From NCBI RefSeq assembly GCF_030646015.1, contig NZ_JAUSLT010000077.1, positions 1-64,000 on the forward strand: DNA of 64,000 nucleotides, read 5' to 3'. A model generated the notes under the pieces. The model had not been told where the DNA came from. It saw only the letters and a program-made list of their open reading frames with translations, and made no database searches. Position numbers and translations under genes: made by a program. Positions 11,126-20,298 of this stretch are shown here, piece after piece; within the stretch, counting starts at the first letter, position 1, and the number at the start of each line of letters is the position of its first letter. The DNA comes from Bradyrhizobium sp. Its GTDB lineage: Bacteria; Pseudomonadota; Alphaproteobacteria; Rhizobiales; Xanthobacteraceae.

Positions 11126-12154
11126 TCAGCCGCCGGTGACGCTCATATGCCGGCTGACGCTCGGGCGGTTGTGCCGGCGATCGATAATGAAGTCGTGGCC
11201 CTTGGGTTTCAGGCCGATGGCGCGGTCGATCGCGGCGGAGAGCAGGTCGTTGTCGGCGGAAGCCCGCAGCGGTTTGCGCAAATCGGAGGCATCCTCGTGG
11301 CCGAGGCAGGTATGCAGCGTTCCGGTACAGGTGATGCGCACCCGGTTGCATGCTTCGCAGAAGTTGTGGGTCATCGGCGTGATGAAGCCGAGCTTGCCGC
11401 CGGTTTCGGCGACACTGACGTAACGGGCAGGGCCGCCGGTGTCATCAGGCAGATCGGTCAGCGTGAATTGCTGGGCCAGGCGCGTGCGCAACAGCGACAG
11501 CGGTACATACTGATCGATGCGGCCTTCGCCGATGTCGCCCATCGGCATCACCTCGATCAGCGTCAGCGCCATGCCCTTGCCGTGCGCCCATTGCATCAGG
11601 TCAGGGATTTCCTCCTCGTTCAGGTTCTTCAGCGCCACCGCGTTGATCTTGACGGCGAGGCCCGCCGCGCGCGCGGCCTCGATGCCGGCCAGCACCTTGT
11701 CGAGATCGCCCCAGCGGGTGATCGCCTTGAATTTCGCGGGATCAAGGGTGTCCAGCGAGACGTTGATGCGGCGTACCCCGCAGTCGCGCAATTCGTTAGC
11801 AAAGCGCGCCAGCTGCGAGCCATTGGTGGTCAGCGTCAACTCGCCGAGCGCGCCAGAGTCGAGGTGGCGCGACAGCGACCGCACCAGCGACATCACGTTG
11901 CGCCGGACCAGCGGCTCGCCGCCGGTCAGCCGCAGTTTCTTCACGCCCTTGGCGATGAAGGCCGTGCACAGCCGGTCGAGCTCTTCCAGCGAGAGCAGAT
12001 CGGCCTTGGGCAGGAATGTCATGTCTTCCGACATGCAATAAAAGCAGCGCAGATCGCAGCGATCGGTAACCGATACCCGCAAATAGCTGATGGTCCGGCC
12101 GAACGGGTCGGTCATCGCACGCGATAGTGATGCGGAAGAGCTCGGTGACGACAT
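11126..12154 (-). CDS. moaA: GTP 3',8-cyclase MoaA (molybdenum cofactor)
   Basis: A 342-residue radical SAM enzyme that performs the first step of molybdopterin synthesis, converting GTP to 3',8-cyclo-GTP. The SAM-binding Fe-S cluster cysteines are C33, C37 and C40 (CDLRCFYC), the [12 protein letters not shown] motif follows, and the C-terminal cluster cysteines are in CEAC and the later CTGTLHTC. The chain ends in VTGG, the conserved GG tail inserted into the active site. An ATG at 12115 ([15 protein letters not shown]) is an alternative, shorter start. No other moa gene is adjacent. Confidence 0.95.
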   Translation of the reverse strand: MSSPSSSASLSRAMTDPFGRTISYLRVSVTDRCDLRCFYCMSEDMTFLPKADLLSLEELDRLCTAFIAKGVKKLRLTGGEPLVRRNVMSLVRSLSRHLDSGALGELTLTTNGSQLARFANELRDCGVRRINVSLDTLDPAKFKAITRWGDLDKVLAGIEAARAAGLAVKINAVALKNLNEEEIPDLMQWAHGKGMALTLIEVMPMGDIGEGRIDQYVPLSLLRTRLAQQFTLTDLPDDTGGPARYVSVAETGGKLGFITPMTHNFCEACNRVRITCTGTLHTCLGHEDASDLRKPLRASADNDLLSAAIDRAIGLKPKGHDFIIDRRHNRPSVSRHMSVTGG

Positions 12155-12262
12155 TCAGATGCGCCTTTTCGGTAGCAGCCGCGGAGAGGGCGCTACCCTC
12201 GCAATCTAGGCAGGTTGCGGCAGCAGTACAATCCGCACCTGTTCAGGTGCAGCCCACGCGCT

Positions 12263-12730
12263 TCAGCGGGGGGCTGGCGGGGGCGGGGGCGGGAACGGCG
12301 ATGCCGCGGGCGCGGCCGCTGCCGGCTTCGGCTGTTTCGGCTTGGGCGGCCGCTTGCGAACCGGCTTGGGCGGCGGCCCCGCGGGCTGCAGTTCCGCGAC
12401 GACCGGATTCGGATCGATCGTGGTCGAGGCCGGTGTCGAGAAATCGCCGGGGAGATTGATGACCTGCACCGGGACGGTGGCCGGCAGGAACTTGTTCAGC
12501 GTGTAGGTGACGGTGAAACCGCCATCGACCGCGGGAACCGCGACGGAGCAGGGCGTTTTGCAGCCCGGTCCCACCGACGTCTTGGCGTCGGCGCCTGACG
12601 GAATCGAATCGAGCTGGACCTGCACGGTGGGCGGCGCCGACTTGAAGGCGTCCATGGAAAACGAGGAGGGCAACGAGGAACACCCGGCCAGGCTGGCCCC
12701 GGCAACCGCAATTACGACAACACGACGCAT
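12263..12730 (-). CDS. Lipoprotein with PEGA-like domain and Pro/Lys-rich tail
   Basis: A 155-residue lipoprotein. The signal peptide MRRVVVIAVAGASLAGCSS carries a lipobox LAGC with the cysteine at residue 17. The central part (VQLDSIPSGADAKTS, then GCKTPCSVAVP and a GFTVTYTLNKF strand) resembles a PEGA domain, a small beta-sandwich found in surface proteins. The C-terminal third is Pro/Lys/Ala-rich (PPKPVRKRPPKP...PPPPPAPR), perhaps contacting the cell wall. The start is set by the signal peptide; an upstream in-frame extension has no such features. A CtrA-type box lies about 90 bp upstream. Function unknown. Confidence 0.78.
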   Translation of the reverse strand: MRRVVVIAVAGASLAGCSSLPSSFSMDAFKSAPPTVQVQLDSIPSGADAKTSVGPGCKTPCSVAVPAVDGGFTVTYTLNKFLPATVPVQVINLPGDFSTPASTTIDPNPVVAELQPAGPPPKPVRKRPPKPKQPKPAAAAPAASPFPPPPPPAPR

Positions 12731-12819
12731 ATCGGCCACTCTATTGCGGCTGACCGCCACAATCCCCGCGCCGACCTTAGGAGCGTCAGGATATCGGCGC
12801 AACCATGCCGGGCGGAATC

Positions 12820-12835
12820 GTTAAGAAATGGTTAA
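12820..12835 (-). promoter_or_regulatory. Full CtrA-type box (TTAA-N7-TTAAC)
   Basis: On the minus strand the 16 bp read TTAACCATTTCTTAAC, an exact match to the consensus of the alphaproteobacterial cell-cycle regulator CtrA. It lies 90 bp upstream of the lipoprotein start in an AT-rich stretch, suggesting cell-cycle control of that gene. Binding is inferred from sequence only. Confidence 0.5.
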
Positions 12836-12864
12836 TTCTTATATTTAACAATACTATCAGTATC

Positions 12865-13551
12865 TTATGGTAAGTTCCGGGGCGCCGCCAGGCGTTCGAC
12901 GGCGTCCGGCAAATGGCGCATGTGGCTGATCAACAGGTCCGGTTTGAGATCGGCGATCGGCACCTCGGTGAAGCCGAATTCAACGCCGATCACCGGAATC
13001 CCGGCGCGGCGGGCAACCCCGATATCCGGACCGGCATCCCCCACCATGATCGCCCCGGCGATGAGCCCGCCGGCGCGCGCCACTGTCTCGCGCAGGATCA
13101 CGGGATCGGGTTTTGCAACCCCGAACGTGTCGGCGCCGCAGATCGCGGCAAACCGCGAACTCAGGCCGAGCTGGTCGAGCAGCAGCTTCGACAGCCCCTC
13201 CAGCTTGTTGGTGCAGACCGCGAAATGAAATCCGCGCGCGGACAATTCGTCGAGCGCGCTCTCGAGGCCCTCGAACGGCCGCGAGGCGTCGGCGATATGG
13301 GCGGCGTAGTAATCGATGAAATCCCGAAACATGCGGTCGATGTCCTGAACGGACATGATGCGGCCGTCCACCTCCAGGCCGCGTTCGATCATCCTGCGGG
13401 CACCCGCGCCGATCAGGTTGCGCGCGGCATGCAGCGGCACCGGCGGAACGCCCTCGCGGTCGAGCACGAAATTGAGCGCGTTGATCAGGTCGGGCGCGGT
13501 ATCCACCAGCGTGCCGTCGAGATCGAATACAACAATGCGGGGAGCGGTCAT
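12865..13551 (-). CDS. gph: Phosphoglycolate phosphatase (HAD superfamily)
   Basis: A 228-residue HAD hydrolase. Motif I is [15 protein letters not shown] at residues 7-21 (nucleophile and acid/base Asp), motif II lies in FAVCTNK, motif III includes the Lys in FGVAKPDP, and motif IV is MVGDAGPDI. This matches Gph, which removes 2-phosphoglycolate made by DNA repair or by Rubisco oxygenase activity. The start at [10 protein letters not shown] is family-like; the long upstream open frame on this strand is antisense to rpiA. It diverges from rpiA with 139 bp between starts. Confidence 0.88.
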   Translation of the reverse strand: MTAPRIVVFDLDGTLVDTAPDLINALNFVLDREGVPPVPLHAARNLIGAGARRMIERGLEVDGRIMSVQDIDRMFRDFIDYYAAHIADASRPFEGLESALDELSARGFHFAVCTNKLEGLSKLLLDQLGLSSRFAAICGADTFGVAKPDPVILRETVARAGGLIAGAIMVGDAGPDIGVARRAGIPVIGVEFGFTEVPIADLKPDLLISHMRHLPDAVERLAAPRNLP

Positions 13552-13690
13552 GCGAAAATCGCTATCGGTCCGGGGGCGATCGTGCAAGCCCCTCGGCGGT
13601 AAAGGCGCCGGAGCCCCCATATCGCCCTGTTCCTTGCGGAAAAACGACGCTAAAGATGCCCCGCAACACCGGTTCCCGAGGGCATTGCGC

Positions 13691-14389
13691 GTGAATATGG
13701 ACGATTTGAAGCGGCAGGCGGCGGCGCGTGCGCTCGAGCATGTGCGGGACGGCATGAAGCTCGGCCTCGGCACCGGTTCGACCGCCCGGCATTTTGTCGA
13801 CCTGCTCGGCGAAAAGGTCCGCGCCGGATTGAAGGTGGTGGGCGTGCCGACCTCGGAGGCGACCCGCGTCCAGGCCGAGCAATGCGGCGTGCCCCTGACC
13901 ACGCTCGACGACGTCGACCGGCTCGACCTCACCGTCGACGGCGCCGACGAGATCGATGCCGCGCTCAACCTGATCAAGGGCGGCGGCGGCGCGCTGCTGC
14001 GCGAAAAGATCGTGGCCACCGCGTCCGATCGCATGATCGTGATCGCCGACGACACCAAATGGGTCGATGTTCTCGGCCGTTTTCCGCTCCCCGTCGAGGT
14101 CATTCCGTTCGGCCTGGCCGCGACGCAGCGCGCCATGGCCGGGGCATTTGCGCAAACGGGCAATTCCGGGCACATGGTGCTGCGAAAGGGCAAGGACGGC
14201 CACGTTTTTGTCACCGATGGCGGCCACTGCATTGTCGATGCCCATCTGGGGCAAATCACCGATGCGCCGCTTCTGGCGGGGTTGCTGACCGCCATACCCG
14301 GTGTTGTCGAGCACGGGCTGTTCATCGGCCTTGCCAACCTTGCCGTTCTGGCGGGCGCCCAGGGAATTCGCGTAATTGAACGGCGCTGA
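13691..14389 (+). CDS. rpiA: Ribose-5-phosphate isomerase A
   Basis: A 232-residue enzyme that interconverts ribose 5-phosphate and ribulose 5-phosphate in the pentose phosphate and Calvin pathways. Family motifs are all present: [36 protein letters not shown] with the catalytic Asp and Glu, [10 protein letters not shown] and the C-terminal [14 protein letters not shown]. Start is taken as GTG at 13691 (VNMDDLKRQ); ATG at 13697 is two codons later and equally possible. Length is normal. It shares a divergent promoter region with gph. Confidence 0.94.
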   Translation: MNMDDLKRQAAARALEHVRDGMKLGLGTGSTARHFVDLLGEKVRAGLKVVGVPTSEATRVQAEQCGVPLTTLDDVDRLDLTVDGADEIDAALNLIKGGGGALLREKIVATASDRMIVIADDTKWVDVLGRFPLPVEVIPFGLAATQRAMAGAFAQTGNSGHMVLRKGKDGHVFVTDGGHCIVDAHLGQITDAPLLAGLLTAIPGVVEHGLFIGLANLAVLAGAQGIRVIERR

Positions 14390-14413
14390 CGCCGCAATCT
14401 CAGGAGAGTTGGA

Positions 14414-14971
14414 ATGAAACTTGTTTCGAAGATTTTGTCGGGCGCGAGCCTGGCCTTGAGCCTCGCTCTCGGACTGGCGGTATCAAGCGTTCCGGCCGTA
14501 GCGCAGCAGAAGCAGCCGGCGCCGGCTGCGTCGGCCGTGCCGCTCAAGCAGGGCTCGCCGGCCGCGTTGGCCGCCGCCAAGGAAATCCTGGCGCTGAAGA
14601 ACGCCGGCGCGATGTACGCCAGCGCCGTTCCCAATCTCGTCGAGCAGACCAAGAACGTGCTGCTGCAAAACAACCTGAACTACCAGAAAGACCTCAACGA
14701 GGTCGCCGTGATCGTCGCCCAGAAGCTCGCCGGCCGCGAGAAGGAAATCGGCGACGGCATGGCCAACATCTACACCAACGAGTTTTCCGAGCAGGAATTG
14801 AAGGATCTCGTCACCTTCTACAAGTCGCCGCTCGGCCAGAAGCTGTTGGCGGCCGAGCCCCGCGCCATTCAGTTCAGCATGTCCTACATGAACGGCTGGG
14901 CGCAGAATTTCTCGGAAGTCGTCAACGGCGAATTCCGCACCGAGATGCGCAAGCGCGGCAAGCAGATCTGA
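14414..14971 (+). CDS. Exported DUF2059 protein
   Basis: A 185-residue protein with a clear signal peptide (MKLVSKILSGASLALSLALG...AVAQ, cut near residue 32). The mature part is helical and carries the DUF2059 core FSEQELKDLVTFYKSPLGQK. It lies 24 bp behind rpiA with its own ribosome site (AGGAGAG), so it may be co-transcribed. DUF2059 proteins are common in the periplasm of alphaproteobacteria; their role is not known. Confidence 0.85.
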   Translation: MKLVSKILSGASLALSLALGLAVSSVPAVAQQKQPAPAASAVPLKQGSPAALAAAKEILALKNAGAMYASAVPNLVEQTKNVLLQNNLNYQKDLNEVAVIVAQKLAGREKEIGDGMANIYTNEFSEQELKDLVTFYKSPLGQKLLAAEPRAIQFSMSYMNGWAQNFSEVVNGEFRTEMRKRGKQI

Positions 14972-14977
14972 ATCTTC

Positions 14978-15123
14978 CCTTCTCCCCTTGTGGGAGAAGG
15001 TGGCGGCCGCAGGCCGCCGGATGAGGGGTTCTCTCCGCGGACAATCGGTTCGCTGAAGCAACCCCTCACCCAAGTGAGTTTGTTGCTGACGCCGGCGATG
15101 CCCTCTCCCACAAGGGGAGAGGG
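14978..15123. repeat. Palindromic intergenic element (CCTTCTCCCC... type)
   Basis: Two 23-bp imperfect palindromes, 14978-15000 and 15101-15123, face each other: the left reads CTTCTCCCCTTGTGGGAGAAG and the right is nearly its reverse complement. The space between also holds matching pieces (GATGAGGGG with CCCCTCACC). The whole can fold into one long stem-loop between two same-strand genes. I recognise the type from intergenic regions of Bradyrhizobium relatives; copy number would need a genome search. Confidence 0.7.
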
Positions 15124-15154
15124 CGATGCGACTGGCGCCGAAATCGAGGTTGCC

Positions 15155-16540
15155 ATGGCTGAGTTCGACGTCGATCTGTTCGTGATCGGAGGAGGGTCCG
15201 GCGGGGTGCGCGCCGCCCGGATCGCCGCCGGCCATGGCGCCAAAGTGATGATCGCCGAAGAATACCGCATGGGCGGCACCTGCGTGATTCGCGGCTGCGT
15301 GCCGAAAAAACTTCTGGTCTACGCCTCGCACATCCAGCACGAGATCGAGGACGCCGCCGGCTTCGGCTGGACCATCCCCTCCGCGACCTTCGACTGGCCG
15401 ACCTTGATCGCCAACAAGGACCGCGAGATCGCCCGGCTGGAAGCGGCCTACACCACCAACGTCGAAAAATCCGGCGCCCGCGTGGTCAAGGCCCGGGCGG
15501 TATTCGAGGGCCCGAATACGCTGCGGCTCTCGACCGGCGAGACCGTCACGGCGAAATACGTGCTGATCGCCACCGGCGGCGCGCCCAATCACGGCGCCGG
15601 GATTCCCGGCATCGAGCACGTGATCTCGTCCAACGAAGTGTTTCATCTGCCGCAATTGCCGAAGCGCATCGTGATCCAGGGCGGCGGCTACATCGCGCTG
15701 GAATTCGCCTGCATCTTCGCCGGTTTTGGTTCCGACGTGACGCTGATCTATCGCGGCGACAACATCTTGCGCGGTTTCGATGAGGATGTCCGTACCCATG
15801 TCCGCGCCGAGATGGAGAAAAACGGCATCGCCATTCTCACCGGCTGCACCGTTGCCAGGGTCGACAAGCACGGCAGCGAATTCACCACCCATCTGTCCAA
15901 CGGTTCCAGCATCGCCTCCGACCAGGTGATGTTCGCGATCGGCCGGCATCCCGCCGTCGCCAATCTCGGGCTGGAAACCACCGGCGTCGCCATCAATCCC
16001 AAAAACGGCGGCATCGCCGTCGACAGTTTTTCCAAAACCTCGGTGCCGTCGATCTACGCCATCGGCGACGTCACCCATCGCACCAACCTCACGCCGGTTG
16101 CGATCCGCGAGGGCCACGCCTTCGCCGACGCGGTGTTCGGCCAGCGCACCGTCGAGGTCGATCACAGCAATATTCCGACCGCGGTGTTTTCCCAGCCCGA
16201 GGTCGGCACCGTCGGCCTCACCGAAACCGAGGCCCGCGCCAAATTCAGCCATGTCGATATCTACAAGACCAGTTTCCGCCCGATGAAGGCGACGATGTCC
16301 GGCCGCGACACCCGCGTACTGATGAAGCTGGTGGTCGACGGCACGACGGATCGCGTCGTCGGCTGCCACATCGTCGGCGACGGCGCCGCCGAAATGGTCC
16401 AGGTGCTCGGCATCGCCGTGAGGATGAAGGCCACCAAGGCCGATTTCGACGCCACCATGGCGCTGCATCCGACCGCAGCGGAAGAACTGGTGACGATGCG
16501 GACGGTGAGCGCGAGGTATGTGCGGGAAGCGGCGGAGTAG
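15155..16540 (+). CDS. gor: Glutathione-disulfide reductase
   Basis: A 461-residue flavoprotein disulfide reductase that keeps glutathione reduced using NADPH. The FAD motif is DLFVIGGGSGGVRAAR, the redox-active pair is C43/C48 in GGTCVIRGCVPKK, a second GxGxxG (QGGGYIALEFA) binds NADPH, and the C-terminal catalytic His-Glu is in MALHPTAAEELVT. The motif with I-R between the cysteines and short length fit the rhizobial glutathione reductase rather than lipoamide dehydrogenase. Start ATG at 15155 follows GAGGT. Confidence 0.93.
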   Translation: MAEFDVDLFVIGGGSGGVRAARIAAGHGAKVMIAEEYRMGGTCVIRGCVPKKLLVYASHIQHEIEDAAGFGWTIPSATFDWPTLIANKDREIARLEAAYTTNVEKSGARVVKARAVFEGPNTLRLSTGETVTAKYVLIATGGAPNHGAGIPGIEHVISSNEVFHLPQLPKRIVIQGGGYIALEFACIFAGFGSDVTLIYRGDNILRGFDEDVRTHVRAEMEKNGIAILTGCTVARVDKHGSEFTTHLSNGSSIASDQVMFAIGRHPAVANLGLETTGVAINPKNGGIAVDSFSKTSVPSIYAIGDVTHRTNLTPVAIREGHAFADAVFGQRTVEVDHSNIPTAVFSQPEVGTVGLTETEARAKFSHVDIYKTSFRPMKATMSGRDTRVLMKLVVDGTTDRVVGCHIVGDGAAEMVQVLGIAVRMKATKADFDATMALHPTAAEELVTMRTVSARYVREAAE

Positions 16541-16615
16541 GGGAGGGAAGAGAATTAATCCGTCACACCGCGGTACATCTGCAATGAACCGATCCCGTCG
16601 CTAACAACCTCCGCC

Positions 16616-16843
16616 CTACGCCACTTCACCCTTTCTCCCGCCGCCAATGCCATGCGGCTTGTTCAGAAAATAATCCCGGTTACCCAGCGCCGCTTCCGCG
16701 TACTGGTCGATCGAGACGATGATCGCCTGCACATGGTGGTAGCACCAGCCCTCGCGGCAGGCCCGGTGCCGGACCTCCGCCAGAGCCTTGATCCAGGGCG
16801 GGTTATCCGTGTTGTGGTCGTACCACTTGAGTGGTTCTGGCAT
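16616..16843 (-). CDS. Small conserved hypothetical protein (75 aa)
   Basis: A 75-residue soluble protein beginning MPEPLKWYDHNTDNPPW, with three Trp and a short Cys/His patch (RACREGWCYHHVQA). I do not recognise a named family, though the sequence looks like a conserved protein of Bradyrhizobium-type genomes. Its start overlaps the end of the frameshifted gene upstream (16803-17016) by 41 bp, and that gene overlaps 17006-17290, so the three probably formed one operon. Confidence 0.6.
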   Translation of the reverse strand: MPEPLKWYDHNTDNPPWIKALAEVRHRACREGWCYHHVQAIIVSIDQYAEAALGNRDYFLNKPHGIGGGRKGEVA

Positions 16844-17016
16844 CGGCGCGGCCTCTCTTGATCAGGTCTTCCAACTCCGCCCGCTTGCGCGAGAGCAGGA
16901 GCTGCGCGGTCGCGCTGTCCAGGCCGGACTGATTGAGCTTGGCGGATCGCCGAGCCCAGCTCGACGAGCTGCCCGCGCAGGGTCTGGATCTTCCACTGCA
17001 GGGGATCATCGCGCAC
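16803..17016 (-). pseudogene. Frameshifted small coiled-coil-like gene
   Basis: On the minus strand the frame begins MRDDPLQWKIQTLRGQLVEL and runs on as GSAIRQ; past this point that frame becomes Arg/Pro-rich noise. A shift at about 16937-16945 moves to KLNQSGLDSATAQLLLSRKR, AELEDLIKRG and a stop at 16803-16805. Joined, the two parts make a plausible helical protein of about 70 residues. Either a real one-base change broke it, or translation shifts frame, or the base call is wrong. Both neighbours are intact. Confidence 0.55.
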
Positions 17017-17290
17017 GGCGGCCGAGCGCGCCTTTCAGGGGCTTTCGGCTGACGGCGCGGGTGTCCAACCTCAGCCGCTCATCGACGTCCATCAGCCGCT
17101 CCTCGCCGCCGAGCCGGTTCCGCTCGGCGATCAGGCCGAGCATGACCACGCGCATCGCCATCAGCTGCATCGAGGCCTCGGAACAGTCCTCGTCCGCGTT
17201 GACCTGTTGGCGGATGGTGGCCTCGGCGCTCAGCATTTCCTGGCGTAAGAACCTGATTTTTCTGCGGATTTCGTTAAGCTTGTTGTTCAT
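17006..17290 (-). CDS. Small helical hypothetical protein (94 aa)
   Basis: A 94-residue charged protein starting MNNKLNEIRRKIRFLRQEML, predicted to be mostly helix with coiled-coil character through about residue 65 and a basic tail (SRKPLKGALGRRAR). No known family recognised. Its last 11 bp overlap the start of the frameshifted gene, indicating an operon of three small genes on the minus strand. The start is ATG at 17290. Confidence 0.6.
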   Translation of the reverse strand: MNNKLNEIRRKIRFLRQEMLSAEATIRQQVNADEDCSEASMQLMAMRVVMLGLIAERNRLGGEERLMDVDERLRLDTRAVSRKPLKGALGRRAR

Positions 17291-17398
17291 TGGGGGGGCC
17301 TCGTGGGGTTGACCTCCATAGAGAACAAAATAAGAACAAACTTCAAGTTAAGATTTGCAGCCGGCCCAAAAATCTTTTGAGCATCTTTGGAGTTCCCG

Positions 17399-17578
17399 AT
17401 GACCCGTCTACCCGACCAGATCGACGCCCCGATGACGCCCCGTCAGCTGGCGACCCTGCGCACCCTCAGCGCGGAGGCTTACCAGCCGAAACTGTTCGAG
17501 AAGAACCTGACCGCGCAGGAAGCCGAGCGGCGGATCCTGGCGCTGAAGGCGGAAATCGAGCTGGCGAATTCGTTCTAA
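17399..17578 (+). CDS. DUF3072-like small protein
   Basis: A 59-residue protein (MTRLPDQID...). The core MTPRQLATLRTLSAEAYQ followed by LTAQEAERRILALKAEIE resembles DUF3072, a short helical domain of unknown role often found as a single-domain protein. ATG at 17399 has GGAG 6 bp upstream; a TTG four codons earlier is less likely. It diverges from the three small genes on the other strand. Confidence 0.6.
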   Translation: MTRLPDQIDAPMTPRQLATLRTLSAEAYQPKLFEKNLTAQEAERRILALKAEIELANSF

Positions 17579-17737
17579 CATTGGCAGCCTTTGAACAGGG
17601 CCAATAACGCAACAGCGCCACCAGGCCCAATATTGCCTGGTGACGCTGCGCCAAATCCGGATAGTGCAATCCCCCGGTACATATCGGTCTGTGCAGGAGA
17701 GAAAAGGTTCAACGGGTGACGGACGGGCAGGACGAGG

Positions 17738-18664
17738 TCATGCCTGGATCCATTCCGCCGCACCGCGCCACAGCGTGTCGCGGTGTTCGGGGCGGAAGAA
17801 ACCGAAATGACCGATTTTGCCGACGCCGGCATCGGCGGGCGTGACGGTGAGAATTTCCGGCTCGATCGCGGAAAACCCCGAACACAGCAGTCCGACCGCC
17901 GGCCGCGTTGCCCAGGGATCGTCGGCAAGGCACAGCGCGCGCAGCGCGCCCTTGTAGTTCTCGAAATTCGACAGGCCCGGCAGCTTGGGATCGGTGAACA
18001 GATAGCGCTCGCTCATGACCCAGCCGACCCATTGCTCGAACACGCCCTTCGGCAGGTCCTGGCCGAGGCCGCTCCAGCCCGGCGCATAACCGAGCAGTTT
18101 TGTCAGCGGCAGGCCGACGAAATTCAGCATGGCGTAGACGCGATAGCGCTCGGGCGAGGCCATCAGTTTCCAGTAGCCGGCCTGTGCCGCGATGAAGAGG
18201 GCGCGGGATATCTCGCTGTTGTTGGGGAGCAGTCCCAGCGCCTGGCCGCCGAAGGAATGGCCGACATAATTCAGCGGCAGGGTCTTGTAGCGCTCGCGCA
18301 TCCAGGCCACCGCGGCGGCGGCGTCGAGCGCGGCCCAGTCCGACATCGTGGCCTTGAAGCCGACCAGCGGCTTCAGCTGGTTGTAGCCGACCATCGCCTT
18401 CTGCCTGGAATCGCCGGTGCCGCGATAGTCATAGGTCAGCACCGCGCAGCCGCGCCGCGCCAGATAGCCGGCGAACCCCTTGTAGATCCGGCGCGGCGTC
18501 GCCGTGGCCGAATTGATCAGGACGGCATGGCGCTTCGCCCCCCGCGGCAGGAACAGCGTGGCCCCCAGCTGATACCCGTCGGTCGCCGGGAAGGTGATGT
18601 CGTCGATGAAAACGTCGTCCAGCGCAGCCTCGGCCAACCCGTGTTTCCTCTTCCGCTTTCGCAA
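17738..18664 (-). CDS. Alpha/beta hydrolase
   Basis: A 308-residue alpha/beta-hydrolase-fold protein. The nucleophile elbow is GHSFGG, the oxyanion region includes LINSATATPRRIYKGFAGYL, and YDYRGTGDSR follows; a C-terminal His in KIGHFGFFRPEH is the likely catalytic His. No signal peptide, so cytoplasmic. Proteins of this form are often annotated as serine aminopeptidase S33-like or lysophospholipase-like; the substrate is not evident. The basic N-terminus (MRKRKRKHG) is unusual and the true start might be a little downstream. Confidence 0.8.
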   Translation of the reverse strand: MRKRKRKHGLAEAALDDVFIDDITFPATDGYQLGATLFLPRGAKRHAVLINSATATPRRIYKGFAGYLARRGCAVLTYDYRGTGDSRQKAMVGYNQLKPLVGFKATMSDWAALDAAAAVAWMRERYKTLPLNYVGHSFGGQALGLLPNNSEISRALFIAAQAGYWKLMASPERYRVYAMLNFVGLPLTKLLGYAPGWSGLGQDLPKGVFEQWVGWVMSERYLFTDPKLPGLSNFENYKGALRALCLADDPWATRPAVGLLCSGFSAIEPEILTVTPADAGVGKIGHFGFFRPEHRDTLWRGAAEWIQA

Positions 18665-18731
18665 GTTCCGACACCAAATGCGAATTCAGCTTTTGCCGCA
18701 AGGGGTTGTATCGACAGGTTGAATTCCAGCC

Positions 18732-18827
18732 GCATGATCCGGAAAAGTGGTCCCGGTTTTCCGAAAAGATCATGCGCAAACAAAAGGATAGAGCTCGATG
18801 ACTTTCCGTGAAAGTCACCGAGCTCTA
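18732..18827. repeat. Composite palindromic intergenic element upstream of DAHP synthase
   Basis: Two linked hairpins. The first, 18732-18775, has GCATGATCCGGAAAA opposite TTTTCCGAAAAGATCATGC. The second pairs 18789-18805 with 18811-18827 (one G:T pair) around the loop CCGTG. There is no T-run. I associate this two-part form with interspersed repeats of Bradyrhizobium-type genomes. It ends 80 bp before the DAHP synthase start and may affect its leader RNA. Confidence 0.65.
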
Positions 18828-18907
18828 GCGGTTCTTCATCAGCCTGTGTATAACCCGGCCCTTCGCTGCCTGCCATAAGTAGCGGTTTTTGTTCAGGAGT
18901 TAACGCC

Positions 18908-20296
18908 ATGTCCGAGCGGTGGACACCCGATAGCTGGCGCGCCAAGCCAAGCCTGCAGATCCCCGAATATCCCGATGCCAAGGCATTGGCCGATGTCGAG
19001 GCGCAGCTGGCGACGTTTCCGCCGCTGGTGTTTGCCGGCGAGGCCCGCAACCTGAAAAAGCAGCTGGCGCGCGTCGCCAAAGGCGAGGCCTTCCTGCTGC
19101 AGGGCGGCGACTGTGCCGAAAGTTTTGCCGAGCACGGCGCCAACAACATCCGCGATTTCTTCCGCGTGCTGCTGCAGATGGCCGTGGTCCTGACCTATGC
19201 CGGCGCGGTGCCGGTGGTGAAGGTCGGCCGCATCGCCGGACAGTTCGCCAAACCGCGCTCCTCGCCGATGGAGAAAATCGGCGACGTCTCGCTGCCGAGC
19301 TACCGCGGCGACATCGTCAACGACATCGCGTTCACGCCGGAGGCGCGCGTCCCCGATCCGCAGCGCCAGCTGATGGCGTACCGGCAATCGGCGGCGACGC
19401 TGAACCTGCTGCGCGCCTTCGCCACCGGCGGCTTTGCCAATCTCGGTAGCGTGCATCAGTGGATGCTCGGCTTCCTGAAGGATTCGCCGCAGTCGCGCCG
19501 TTACAAGGAGCTGGCCGACCGCATCTCCGACGCGCTGAATTTCATGCGCGCCTGCGGGCTCGATTTGGAAAGCCACCCGGAGCTGCGCGCCACCGATTTC
19601 TACACCAGCCACGAGGCGCTGCTGCTCGGCTACGAGCAGGCGTTCACGCGGGTCGATTCCATGACCGGCGACTGGTACGCCACCTCGGGCCACATGATCT
19701 GGATCGGCGACCGCACCCGCCAGCTCGATCACGGCCATGTCGAATATTTCCGCGGCATCAAGAATCCGATCGGCCTGAAGTGCGGCCCGTCGCTGAAGCC
19801 GGATGAACTGCTGAAGCTGATCGACGTCCTCAATCCGGACAACGAGCCCGGGCGCCTGACCCTGATCAACCGCTTCGGCTCCGACAAGATCGCCGATCAC
19901 CTGCCGGCGCTGATCCGCGCGGTGCAGCGCGAGGGCCGCTCCGTGGTGTGGTCGTGCGATCCGATGCATGGCAACACCATCGCCTCCAACTCCGGTTACA
20001 AGACCCGTCCGTTCGACCGCATCCTGTCCGAGGTAAAATCGTTCTTCACGATCCACGCGGCGGAGGGCACCCACGCCGGCGGCGTGCATCTGGAAATGAC
20101 CGGGCAGGACGTCACCGAATGCGTCGGCGGCGCGCGCGCCATCAGCCATGAGGATCTCTCGGACCGCTATCACACGGTGTGCGATCCCCGGCTCAATGCC
20201 GAGCAGTCGATCGACATGGCGTTCCTGATCGCCGAACTGCTCAAGCAGGAGCGCGCCAGCAAGGCGCAGCCGATGCCGGCCGCAGCGGGGCTGTAG
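18908..20296 (+). CDS. Class II DAHP synthase (shikimate pathway entry)
   Basis: A 462-residue class II (plant/Mycobacterium type) 3-deoxy-D-arabino-heptulosonate 7-phosphate synthase, joining phosphoenolpyruvate and erythrose 4-phosphate. Hallmarks are [48 protein letters not shown] and [18 protein letters not shown], which supply metal and phosphate ligands. Length and N-terminus ([11 protein letters not shown]) are normal for the family. ATG at 18908 follows AGGAG. dgkA follows at once, starting two bases after the stop. Confidence 0.95.
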   Translation: MSERWTPDSWRAKPSLQIPEYPDAKALADVEAQLATFPPLVFAGEARNLKKQLARVAKGEAFLLQGGDCAESFAEHGANNIRDFFRVLLQMAVVLTYAGAVPVVKVGRIAGQFAKPRSSPMEKIGDVSLPSYRGDIVNDIAFTPEARVPDPQRQLMAYRQSAATLNLLRAFATGGFANLGSVHQWMLGFLKDSPQSRRYKELADRISDALNFMRACGLDLESHPELRATDFYTSHEALLLGYEQAFTRVDSMTGDWYATSGHMIWIGDRTRQLDHGHVEYFRGIKNPIGLKCGPSLKPDELLKLIDVLNPDNEPGRLTLINRFGSDKIADHLPALIRAVQREGRSVVWSCDPMHGNTIASNSGYKTRPFDRILSEVKSFFTIHAAEGTHAGGVHLEMTGQDVTECVGGARAISHEDLSDRYHTVCDPRLNAEQSIDMAFLIAELLKQERASKAQPMPAAAGL

Positions 20297-20298
20297 CA

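Noticed and set aside
13562..14314. 250-residue minus-strand frame and a long upstream extension of gph through rpiA
   Set aside because: rpiA on the plus strand is unmistakable; gph begins with its HAD motif shortly after the ATG at 13551.
14483..16468. Long minus-strand frame (661 residues) opposite DUF2059 protein and glutathione reductase
   Set aside because: Both plus-strand genes have complete motifs; the opposite frame has His/Asp/Gly-rich composition typical of antisense of GC-rich genes.
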